NCBI GenBank assembly: GCA_030426065.1
Contig: JAUHZH010000156.1
Span: 1 to 5,900, forward strand
From: Gammaproteobacteria bacterium
Lineage (GTDB): Bacteria; Pseudomonadota; Gammaproteobacteria; Xanthomonadales; Marinicellaceae
DNA: 5,900 nt
Direction: 5' to 3'
The notes under the pieces: generated by a model
What the model was told of the DNA's origin: nothing
The model's input: the letters and a program-made list of their open reading frames with translations, nothing else
Databases searched by the model: none
Part shown: positions 1-5,842 of the stretch, one piece after another
Position numbering within the stretch: position 1 is the first letter of the stretch
Layout: each line of letters opens with the position of its first letter
Program-made: the position numbers and the translations under genes

Positions 1-260
1 TGGGAACCGATGCGCCATTGATTCCTCACGGAGAAAATGCCCATGAGCTCAAAGCCTTGGTTAACCGAGGCATGACTGCAGCCGCTGCCATCCAAACCGC
101 CACCATCAACAGCGCCGATTTGTTGGGTTTGAAAGACCGAGGCGAAATCAAAGTGGGCCTGCGAGCCGATTTGATTGCGACATCAGCAGATCCATTGGAA
201 GACATTGAAGCTTTGAAGAAGCTGAGCATGGTGATGAAGAAAGGGGTTCGTTACTTTTGA
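1..260 (+). CDS. Amidohydrolase family protein, C-terminal fragment (5' end outside window)
   Basis: This is the last 85 codons of a metal-dependent amidohydrolase (imidazolonepropionase / Xaa-Pro dipeptidase-like branch); the reading frame is open from codon position 3 to the TGA at 258-260. The visible part begins with GTDAP, where the Asp corresponds to the metal-binding, catalytic Asp after the last barrel strand of the superfamily. It continues with PHGENAHEL, GMTAAAAIQTATINSADLLG and a C-terminal GLRADLIATSADPLEDI segment, the usual end of this family in which the chain returns to the small beta-sandwich domain. The TTG at 18 could be mistaken for a start, but the conserved GTDA block lies upstream of it, so the gene is truncated by the window and not by mutation. 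Substrate cannot be judged from this fragment; many relatives are exported peptidases or hydrolases, but the signal-peptide region is not in view. The next gene follows after 22 bp on the same strand and could be cotranscribed. Confidence 0.88.
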   Translation, partial: GTDAPLIPHGENAHELKALVNRGMTAAAAIQTATINSADLLGLKDRGEIKVGLRADLIATSADPLEDIEALKKLSMVMKKGVRYF

Positions 261-282
261 ATAAGTTCATGGAATAATAGAA

Positions 283-660
283 ATGAAGTTTGACCCTTTG
301 GTTCACATTAAAAATGTACAGCTTGCCGTGATCGATGGTCAATGGCCATCATTCAACAACGCGGAAATTCACCGGCTTGATTTTTGGAAAGGTGATTGGC
401 GTCCTGAGGATGGGGTGTATGTTTCTATGCAGTTGGTCATTGATTTTGAAATCAAAGTGTTTGACCGGCCAGATTCTGTGCCTTTTTTTCTGAAATTAAA
501 ATTCAAAGACTGCTGTGAAATTGATTTTTATTCAGACAACCCTGACAGCATGATGTCCAACTTGAGAATGGAATTCAAAGAACGTGGCACGTACAGCGAT
601 GGTTCTCCGTTACCTCCCTACAATGCGGTTGAAACACTCAACCCATTTGGATTGTCTTGA
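283..660 (+). CDS. Small hypothetical protein, Imm50 immunity-family-like
   Basis: A 125-residue, soluble, acidic/aromatic-rich protein with no signal peptide or membrane segment. Residues 18-31 (DGQWPSFNNAEIHR) match the pattern I associate with Imm50-type immunity proteins (G-x-WPSFHDAE-followed by a hydrophobic strand), and the rest alternates short beta-strands (VSMQLVIDFEIKVF, FFLKLKFKDCCEIDF) as in that family, whose members are usually about 120-150 residues. Imm50 proteins are predicted antitoxins of polymorphic toxin systems, but many copies are orphans of unknown role. No toxin gene lies beside it here. The ATG at 283 is chosen because it is the first in frame after the upstream stop; only a weak GGA at 271-273 lies ahead, so translation may be low or coupled to the amidohydrolase gene 22 bp upstream. 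The reading frame is certain to be plausible; the family assignment is recalled from motif pattern only and is tentative. Confidence 0.72.
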   Translation: MKFDPLVHIKNVQLAVIDGQWPSFNNAEIHRLDFWKGDWRPEDGVYVSMQLVIDFEIKVFDRPDSVPFFLKLKFKDCCEIDFYSDNPDSMMSNLRMEFKERGTYSDGSPLPPYNAVETLNPFGLS

Positions 661-662
661 AA

Positions 663-2258
663 TTAGTTCACAAGTGATATGCGTTTAGTTTTTCCGTTAT
701 TTGAAACGGTCATCGCTGTGTCGCTGATATTGATGACTTTGTTAAATCGAATTTGTTTGATTAATTGGCCGGAATCAGGGCTGAAGAATGAAGCCATTTG
801 GTGACTCAGGATGACGACAGGTTGATCTGGGGTTGATGTTCCTTGAATCATTTGAAATGACCGTTTGCCTGTTTTGATGGTGTGTTTGCTGGACAAGTTT
901 TCGGCATTGAACACGGTGACGTCATCTGTTTTCAGGTTCAGGGCAAAAAGCCACTTTTCATTGCTGGACAACATCAGGATGTTTTTAGAAAACTTCAAAC
1001 CATGGGTAGGGAGAATGGCGATTCCAGTGGGCGCGGTCAGCCCCATGGTCAAGAAACTGGCTACAAACTGTCCTACTTTTGTTTCACCACGACCTGATGA
1101 GTCAGCTCCAATGAATTCACCTTTGGTGAAATCAACCAAACCCACTTTGGATCCATTGGTTTGGGTGTAATACATTTTGTCACCACTTTGATTGATGATG
1201 GCATTGTCGGATTGATCAGGGATGTCAATGATGGTGTGTTTAGACAAATCGTTCACGCTCATTTTCATGACTTGTTTGTCGCCGGTGGCAAACAACGTCA
1301 ATCCTTCATCGAGATAAGCCACAGTGGCTGAAGAAGGTTTGAAGTCAATGGTTGTTGGTGAAGCGTCGGTGATGTTTTGGTCGGCATCGATTTTATGAAA
1401 CATCAAATGTTTTTTTCGACCAAAGCTTCTGCCCAACAGATATATGCCTTCTGATTTGATTTGGGTGTTCACAATAACAGTCGGGTATGAGCTGTTGAAT
1501 TTGTAGATGGTTTTGTTTTTTAACAAATCAAACACAATGATTTGATGTGTTTCAGTGGTGCTGTTCTTTTTTAATTTAATTTTATGTTGCAGAAAAAGCA
1601 GGTGGTCAATGTTCTGGATTTCTAAAAATCTTGAATCTACAGCTATGCTGTTCAATTCTGTCAGTGTTCTCGCATCTATGATTTTGATGGGTTTGTTTCG
1701 CAAGTTGATTTTCTCAGCCCAAATAAAACGGCCATCGTGGGATTGGAGCAGCTTGGTGTCGCCATAACCTAGTTTGTATGACTTTTTCACTGTTCCGGTT
1801 TTCATGTCGATGCTGAGGAGTTTCAGTTTTCTGCCTTTGCCAGTGGAAATCAGGAACTCTTTGCGGTCATTGCTGAATGAAGTGAACCAATGTGAAGTTC
1901 TTTTCATTTCGTCAAAGGCCACATTGATAGGATTGATGTCTGTCTTGCTGATGATTTCATGGTTGATGGTGTCAATGAAATTCAGGTGTGCTTTGAAAAC
2001 ATCCGACTTGTAATAAAAAACCAAGTACTTGGATCCTTGAGTTTGGTACAGAAGACCCGTCCGTTTATAGGATTGGGGTAACTTCACAGTTTGAAGTGTT
2101 TTGTTGCTAACAGTGTCTTTTACAATCAATTCATTGCTGACTTGAGCACCTGTTTTGATGGATCGGATTGAGTAACTGTTTTGTGCTGAAACCAGCTGAG
2201 TGAAAAAAATCAGAAACAACAGTGCGAATACAGTGGCCAGAACGTTGATTTTTTTCAT
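663..2258 (-). CDS. Exported beta-propeller-like protein of unknown function
   Basis: A 531-residue protein with a clear Sec signal peptide: basic MKK start, hydrophobic core at about residues 6-21 and a VSA-Q cleavage site near residue 25. The mature part has no other membrane segment and, as far as I can count, no cysteine, which fits a periplasmic or secreted location. It is built of repeated short beta-rich units of the type 'SxDxKxFLI ... LLSIDMKTGTV' (about 130-158), 'IKIIDARTLTEL' (191-202), 'IIVFDLLKNKTIYKF' (240-254), 'VGLVDFTKGEFIG' (372-384) and 'WLFALNLKTDDVTVFNA' (436-452), resembling blades of YVTN/WD40-like propellers. No catalytic motif is seen, so a binding or scaffold role is possible but unproved. 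By eye it is more AT-rich than the dehydrogenase and ETF genes. No Shine-Dalgarno sequence is evident upstream of the ATG at 2258. It lies 74 bp downstream of the ALDH gene, with a GC-rich hairpin between, and ends 2 bp from the convergent gene at 283-660. Confidence 0.85.
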   Translation of the reverse strand: MKKINVLATVFALLFLIFFTQLVSAQNSYSIRSIKTGAQVSNELIVKDTVSNKTLQTVKLPQSYKRTGLLYQTQGSKYLVFYYKSDVFKAHLNFIDTINHEIISKTDINPINVAFDEMKRTSHWFTSFSNDRKEFLISTGKGRKLKLLSIDMKTGTVKKSYKLGYGDTKLLQSHDGRFIWAEKINLRNKPIKIIDARTLTELNSIAVDSRFLEIQNIDHLLFLQHKIKLKKNSTTETHQIIVFDLLKNKTIYKFNSSYPTVIVNTQIKSEGIYLLGRSFGRKKHLMFHKIDADQNITDASPTTIDFKPSSATVAYLDEGLTLFATGDKQVMKMSVNDLSKHTIIDIPDQSDNAIINQSGDKMYYTQTNGSKVGLVDFTKGEFIGADSSGRGETKVGQFVASFLTMGLTAPTGIAILPTHGLKFSKNILMLSSNEKWLFALNLKTDDVTVFNAENLSSKHTIKTGKRSFQMIQGTSTPDQPVVILSHQMASFFSPDSGQLIKQIRFNKVINISDTAMTVSNNGKTKRISLVN

Positions 2259-2286
2259 GAAACTAATGGTTTTTGTGTGATGGGTT

Positions 2287-2307
2287 GGGGGCGATGTGGT
2301 CGCCCCC
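2287..2307 (-). terminator. GC-rich stem-loop downstream of the ALDH gene, possible terminator
   Basis: A perfect 8-bp inverted repeat, GGGGGCGA (2287-2294) and TCGCCCCC (2300-2307), encloses a 5-nt loop. It lies 26 bp after the ALDH stop codon and 28 bp before the propeller gene's ATG. In neither direction is it followed by a T-run, so it is not a textbook Rho-independent terminator. It may stabilise the ALDH mRNA 3' end, attenuate read-through, or sit in the propeller gene's leader. Confidence 0.45.
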
Positions 2308-2316
2308 GGTATAACG

Positions 2317-2346
2317 AATTCGATGTCTAAAATCAGATGTCGAATT
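2317..2346 (-). other. Stem-loop spanning the ALDH stop codon
   Basis: AATTCGA (2317-2323) and TCGAATT (2340-2346) form a 7-bp perfect inverted repeat with a 16-nt loop that contains the ALDH stop codon at 2333-2335. It sits just before the GC-rich hairpin at 2287-2307, so the ALDH transcript would end in two tandem stem-loops. The stem is AT-rich and part of it is coding, so it may be chance. Confidence 0.3.
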
Positions 2347-3850
2347 TAATCCCTTGTGCCAACGGTAACTCGGTGGAGTAGTTGATGGTGTTGGTTTGGC
2401 GGCGCATGTAGGCTTTCCATGCATCTGATCCGGCTTCGCGTCCGCCACCAGTTTCTTTCTCACCGCCGAAAGCGCCACCGATTTCTGCACCTGAGGTGCC
2501 GATGTTGACGTTGGCGATACCGCAGTCAGAACCGGCTGGTGACAGGAATTGTTCTGCCTGACGCAGGTCGTTGGTGAAGATGGCTGAAGACAGGCCGTGG
2601 GCCACGTCGTTCTGCTGTTCAATCACTTCTTCCAAATCGCTGAAGGTCATGACGTACAAAATGGGTGCGAAAGTTTCGGTTTTGACCACATCCCAATCGG
2701 CTTGGGCTTTGATCACACAAGGTTCAACAAAATGACCAGGGCCATCGACTTTGTTGCCACCGGTCAAGACTTCACCGCCTGCGGCTTTGGCTTTGGCCAC
2801 GGCGCTGAGGTAGTTGTTGACCGAAGTTTCGTCGATCAATGGGCCCATCAAAGTGCTGGTGTCCAGCGGGTTACCAATCGGTACTTGTTTGTAAGCGTTG
2901 ACCACTTTTTCAGTCAGTTCTTCAGCGATGTCTTCGTGAACAAACAAACGGCGGGTGGTGGTGCAACGTTGGCCAGCGGTGCCTACTGCACCGAACACGA
3001 TGGCAGGTACGGCCAATTTCAAATCAGCTGACTTATCAACGATCAAGGCGTTGTTACCGCCCAATTCCAGCAAAGAACGGCCCATGCGCTTGGCCACTTG
3101 GACGCCGACTTGTTTGCCGACTTCAGTTGAACCAGTGAAAGAAACCAGATTGACGCGCTTGTCATCAACGAATTTCTTGGCCAATTCGTTGCTGTTGTCA
3201 TTGAACAGCAAGAAGATCGGTGGGAAGCCAGCGTCTTGCAATGCGGCGTTGCAGATGTTTTGTACTGCGATTGAACACAAGGGTACTTTCTGGCTGGGTT
3301 TCCAAACAGAAACGTTGCCACAAATGGCGGCAATGAATGCATTCCAAGACCAAACGGCCACTGGGAAGTTGAATGCTGAAATGATGCCAACCACACCGAG
3401 TGGGTGCCACTGGTCGTACATGCGGTGTCCTGGGCGTTCAGAATGCATGGTGTTGCCATACATCATGCGCGCTTGACCAACGGCAAAATCAGCCATGTCG
3501 ATCATTTCTTGAACTTCGCCGTCACCTTCTGATTTGATTTTGCCCATTTCAGCAGCGACCAATGAGCCCAAAGCGTCTTTGTGTTTGCGCAAGGCTTCAC
3601 CGACCAAACGCACGGCTTCACCGCGCTGTGGACCGGGGACTTTGCGCCATTCTTTGAACACTTCTTGTGCTTTGGTGATGACGTTTTCATAGTCAGCTTC
3701 TGATGCTGAAACCACTTTGCCCAACAGCTCGCCTGTGGCGGGGTTGTGTGATTCAATCAAGCCCGCTGAGTCATCAGTTGACCATTCGTTGTGATCGGTA
3801 CAGGTGCCGTAATTTACGTCTTTAAGACCCAGTTCTTTTAAGAAATCCAT
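2333..3850 (-). CDS. amaB: ALDH7-type aldehyde dehydrogenase (alpha-aminoadipic semialdehyde / piperideine-6-carboxylate dehydrogenase)
   Basis: A full-length 505-residue NAD-dependent aldehyde dehydrogenase of the antiquitin (ALDH7A1) class. Known members oxidise alpha-aminoadipic semialdehyde, in equilibrium with piperideine-6-carboxylate, to alpha-aminoadipate in lysine/pipecolate breakdown in the cytoplasm. All expected catalytic features are visible: SAFNFPVAVWSWN with the oxyanion Asn161, WKPS with cofactor-binding Lys184, FTGSTEVG at 238-245, LELGGNN with the general base Glu262, GQRCTT with the nucleophile Cys296, and ETFAP with Glu392. The C-terminus (GTSGAEIGGAFGGEKETGG at 451-469 and INYSTELPLAQGIKF near the end) is diagnostic of ALDH7 rather than other ALDH families. 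Length is typical and there is no break. The ATG at 3850 is supported by GAGGT 6 nt upstream. The gene follows etfBA on the same strand, but 175 bp away and behind a long palindrome, so its own expression control is likely. The symbol follows Pseudomonas usage; the substrate is inferred from the family, and broader aldehyde detoxification is an alternative. Confidence 0.92.
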   Translation of the reverse strand: MDFLKELGLKDVNYGTCTDHNEWSTDDSAGLIESHNPATGELLGKVVSASEADYENVITKAQEVFKEWRKVPGPQRGEAVRLVGEALRKHKDALGSLVAAEMGKIKSEGDGEVQEMIDMADFAVGQARMMYGNTMHSERPGHRMYDQWHPLGVVGIISAFNFPVAVWSWNAFIAAICGNVSVWKPSQKVPLCSIAVQNICNAALQDAGFPPIFLLFNDNSNELAKKFVDDKRVNLVSFTGSTEVGKQVGVQVAKRMGRSLLELGGNNALIVDKSADLKLAVPAIVFGAVGTAGQRCTTTRRLFVHEDIAEELTEKVVNAYKQVPIGNPLDTSTLMGPLIDETSVNNYLSAVAKAKAAGGEVLTGGNKVDGPGHFVEPCVIKAQADWDVVKTETFAPILYVMTFSDLEEVIEQQNDVAHGLSSAIFTNDLRQAEQFLSPAGSDCGIANVNIGTSGAEIGGAFGGEKETGGGREAGSDAWKAYMRRQTNTINYSTELPLAQGIKFDI

Positions 3851-3856
3851 AGTAAT

Positions 3857-3861
3857 ACCTC
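3857..3861 (-). promoter_or_regulatory. Ribosome binding site of the ALDH gene
   Basis: GAGGT on the minus strand with a 6-nt spacer to the ATG at 3850. It is the strongest Shine-Dalgarno match in the window and fixes the ALDH start. Confidence 0.7.
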
Positions 3862-3901
3862 ATGAAAACCTTTGCTTGATTCGTGAACAAAGATAAAAAG
3901 T

Positions 3902-3986
3902 TTTAAACAGCACCATGCTGCGTTGAAAAACTGACTAATAACGGCTTATTAGATTGCATTTTTCGCCTTGCCTGGTGCTTTTTAAA
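3902..3986 (-). repeat. 85-bp palindromic intergenic element (copy 1)
   Basis: A long imperfect inverted repeat fills most of the gap between etfA and the ALDH gene. The outer arms are 14 bp, TTTAAACAGCACCA (3902-3915) against TGGTGCTTTTTAAA (3973-3986), pairing at 13 of 14 positions. Inside, AAAAA (3926-3930) faces TTTTT (3959-3963), and CTAATAA (3935-3941) faces TTATTAG (3946-3952) around a CGGC loop. Between the outer and inner stems, read on the minus strand, are CAAGGCG (3964-3970) and CAACGCAG (3918-3925), which do not pair fully and would form an asymmetric internal loop. The same two blocks recur at 5851-5857 and 5894-5900. No open reading frame or transposase is associated. It may be a MITE-like repeat, an mRNA processing or attenuation element between etfA and the ALDH gene, or a structured RNA. 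On the minus strand the central stem is followed by TCAGTTTTT, so weak termination activity is also possible. Confidence 0.72.
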
Positions 3987-4025
3987 TTCTTTTTATCAAT
4001 TGCTCAGAACCAATTAAAGGTTTTG

Positions 4026-4952
4026 TTATAATTTTTCCATCAGTTCAGGAATAATGGTGAATAAGTCGCCAGTCAGGCCGATGTCTGCCACTTCAAAAAT
4101 GGGGGCATCGCCGTCTTTGTTGATGGCAACAATGGTGCCAGCATCTTTGATGCCGGTTAAATGTTGAATCGCACCCGAGATGCCGAAGCACATGTACAGG
4201 TCAGGTGAAATGATTTTACCTGTTTGGCCGACTTGCATGTCGTTGGGTACAAAGCCAGCGTCAACGGCTGCACGAGATGCGCCAACGGCCGCGCCCATTT
4301 TGTCGGCCAAGTCGTAAACGATCTTGAAGTTTTCTTCTGAGCCCACGCCACGACCACCAGAAATCACCTTGGCAGCGGTTTGTAGGTCAGGACGGTCTGA
4401 ATTGCCTGAGGCCAATTCGACAAAGCGGGTGTGCGATGCTGCCGTGGCCAAATCAGAGTTCACCACTTCAGCAGCGCCAGAAGTTTTATCGGCTGCAAAA
4501 GAAGCGGTTCTGACCGTAGCAACATTGTGAGCCGCAGCGGTTTTGACAGTGATCACGGCATTGCCTGCATAAATCGGGCGTTTGAATGTTTCGGCGTCGA
4601 TCACTTCCATGATGTCAGAAATTTGGTTGACACCCAAGAGGGCAGCAACCCGAGGCATCACGTCTTTACCGAACGTGGTTGAAGGACCCCAAACGTATTG
4701 GTAGCCTTTGCCCATTTCAGCGATGGTGGGTGCAATCGAGGCGGCCAATTGGTCGTGGTCACCTGAACAGTTGACCGCGAACACTTGGTTCACGCCTTCA
4801 TAAGCGATTTGGCTGGCCAATTCGCTGTTGCCTGAGAACAACACCACGTCGATTTTGTCAGCACCGAGTTGTTTGGCAGCTGTCAATACTTTGGCGGTGC
4901 TTTGGTTCAATGCATTGCCGTTGTGCTCGGCGACAATCAATACTGCGCTCAT
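4026..4952 (-). CDS. etfA: Electron transfer flavoprotein, alpha subunit
   Basis: A complete 308-residue ETF alpha subunit, the FAD-carrying half of the soluble ETF heterodimer that collects electrons from acyl-CoA and related dehydrogenases and delivers them to ETF:quinone oxidoreductase in the membrane. The N-terminal domain (about 1-190) has the usual adenine-nucleotide alpha-hydrolase-like fold start, MSAVLIVAEHNGNALN. The C-terminal FAD domain is highly conserved: SGGRGVGS (198-205), VGASRAAVDAGFVPNDMQ (223-240), VGQTGKIISPDLY (241-253), GISGAIQHLTG (257-267) and INKDGDAPIFEVAD (277-290). Arg227, Thr244 and His264 correspond by spacing to human Arg249, Thr266 and His286 around the flavin. 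The ATG at 4952 overlaps the etfB stop codon in an ATGA arrangement, and AAAGGA (4961-4966) lies 8 nt upstream inside etfB, so start choice and translational coupling are well supported. Nothing is missing or truncated. Confidence 0.97.
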   Translation of the reverse strand: MSAVLIVAEHNGNALNQSTAKVLTAAKQLGADKIDVVLFSGNSELASQIAYEGVNQVFAVNCSGDHDQLAASIAPTIAEMGKGYQYVWGPSTTFGKDVMPRVAALLGVNQISDIMEVIDAETFKRPIYAGNAVITVKTAAAHNVATVRTASFAADKTSGAAEVVNSDLATAASHTRFVELASGNSDRPDLQTAAKVISGGRGVGSEENFKIVYDLADKMGAAVGASRAAVDAGFVPNDMQVGQTGKIISPDLYMCFGISGAIQHLTGIKDAGTIVAINKDGDAPIFEVADIGLTGDLFTIIPELMEKL

Positions 4953-5701
4953 GATACCAATCCTTTTTCTTTCAATACGTTAACCAATTCATCCACAGAC
5001 TCAACCATGATGCCTTTTTGGCGAGGTTGGGGTGGCTCGTAACTCAATACTTCAATCGCGGCTCCTTGTGGGTCGCTGACCAAATCACCAATGGCTTGCA
5101 CATCCAATGGTTTTTTCTTGGCTTTCATGATGTCTGGCAATTTCACGAAACGGGGCTCATTCAATCGCAAGTCAGTTGAAATCACAGCAGGCATTTCCAC
5201 TTCGATGGTCTGCAAACCGGCATCGACTTCGCGAGTTGCTTTGATGTTGTTGCCATCAAACTGCAGTTCAGAAACGAATGTGGCTTGTGGTCGGTTCCAC
5301 AAGGTCGCCAGCATTTGTGGCGTTTGGTTGTTGTCGTCGTCAATGGCTTGTTTGCCCATGATGACCAAACCCGGTTGTTCGGCTTCAATCACTTTCAATA
5401 ACACTTGAGCGGCATGCAAAGGTTGGATGGCTTCGCCTGATTCCACCAAAATCGAACGATCGGCACCCATGGCCATGGCCGTTCTCAATTGTTGTTGGCT
5501 GTCGTTGCTTCCGATGGTGACCACAACCACTTCATCAGCCAGTCCTTTTTCCTTGATTCTCAAGGCTTCTTCGATGGCAATTTCATCGAAAGGATTGATG
5601 CTCATTTTAACGCCGTCTGTGGCCACACCAGAGCCGTCTGGCTTGACCTGAACGCGGACGTTGTAATCTACAACGCGTTTGATAGCGACAAGAATTTTCA
5701 T
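4949..5701 (-). CDS. etfB: Electron transfer flavoprotein, beta subunit
   Basis: A complete 250-residue ETF beta subunit, the AMP-binding partner of EtfA that docks with client dehydrogenases. Visible family features are the start MKILVAIKRVVDYNVRV, NPFDEIAIEEALRIKE (36-51), the nucleotide-binding GKQAIDDDNNQTPQMLA (116-132) and the ETF-beta signature REVDAGLQTIEVEMPAV (157-173). DLRLNEPRF (177-185) and LPDIMKAKKKPL (188-199) follow; the latter is the recognition loop whose Leu (Leu188 here, human Leu195) inserts into client acyl-CoA dehydrogenases. Length matches the family. The order etfB-etfA with a 4-bp stop/start overlap is the common bacterial operon. A weak AGAAGA at 5709-5714 precedes the ATG at 5701 by 7 nt, and an extended -10 promoter lies just upstream. 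This is a housekeeping-type, group I ETF; nothing suggests the bifurcating FixAB type. Confidence 0.97.
   Translation of the reverse strand: MKILVAIKRVVDYNVRVQVKPDGSGVATDGVKMSINPFDEIAIEEALRIKEKGLADEVVVVTIGSNDSQQQLRTAMAMGADRSILVESGEAIQPLHAAQVLLKVIEAEQPGLVIMGKQAIDDDNNQTPQMLATLWNRPQATFVSELQFDGNNIKATREVDAGLQTIEVEMPAVISTDLRLNEPRFVKLPDIMKAKKKPLDVQAIGDLVSDPQGAAIEVLSYEPPQPRQKGIMVESVDELVNVLKEKGLVS
4961..4966 (-). promoter_or_regulatory. Ribosome binding site of etfA inside etfB
   Basis: AAAGGA on the minus strand, 8 nt before the etfA ATG and within the last codons of etfB. Together with the ATGA overlap it supports coupled translation of the two subunits. Confidence 0.65.
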
Positions 5702-5733
5702 GGGGAAATCTTCTGTGTTTTAAAAGGCGTCGG

Positions 5734-5742
5734 ATTATAGCA
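5734..5742 (-). promoter_or_regulatory. Extended -10 promoter of the etfBA operon
   Basis: On the minus strand the sequence TGCTATAAT is a perfect sigma70 -10 hexamer (5739 to 5734) preceded by the extended TGn motif. The hexamer 17 bp upstream is TCCATT, a poor -35, which is usual where an extended -10 compensates. Transcription would begin near 5727, giving a leader of about 26 nt before etfB. Identified by consensus match and position only. Confidence 0.68.
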
Positions 5743-5842
5743 CAACATCCACAGAAAATGGACTGATTGGGGTGGTTTAGAAACAAACATGATCTAGTGT
5801 AGTGTCCTGTACTTGGCTGGGCTATCAGCGGACTGTGAAACT

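Noticed and set aside
2263..2622. 119-codon minus-strand open frame overlapping the ALDH 3' end
   Set aside because: It lies in another frame of the well-conserved ALDH gene, and its composition (rich in Thr, Pro, Ser) is that of a shadow frame.
3041..3050. Third copy of the CAAGGCG block
   Set aside because: It falls inside conserved ALDH coding sequence and has no partner CAACGCA block or flanking stem at the expected distance.
2597..3476. Long plus-strand open frames (144 and 173 codons) opposite the ALDH gene
   Set aside because: They are antisense shadows of the ALDH coding sequence, with no recognisable family motifs and no upstream signals.
3902..3986. Integron attC recombination site
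   Set aside because: Size and folding are compatible, but the outer arms lack the required R-box pair (RYYYAAC / GTTRRRY), no integrase is present, and the conserved blocks lie inside rather than at the ends.
3998..4016. Small inverted repeat AATTG/CAATT after etfA as terminator
   Set aside because: Only 5 A/T-rich base pairs with an 8-nt loop and no following T-run on the minus strand; too weak to call.
5775..5784. GTTTAGAAAC as a regulator (PsrA/FadR-like) operator upstream of etfB
   Set aside because: The palindrome has only 4-bp arms and the spacing does not match a PsrA-type GAAAC-N4-GTTTC site; expected by chance.
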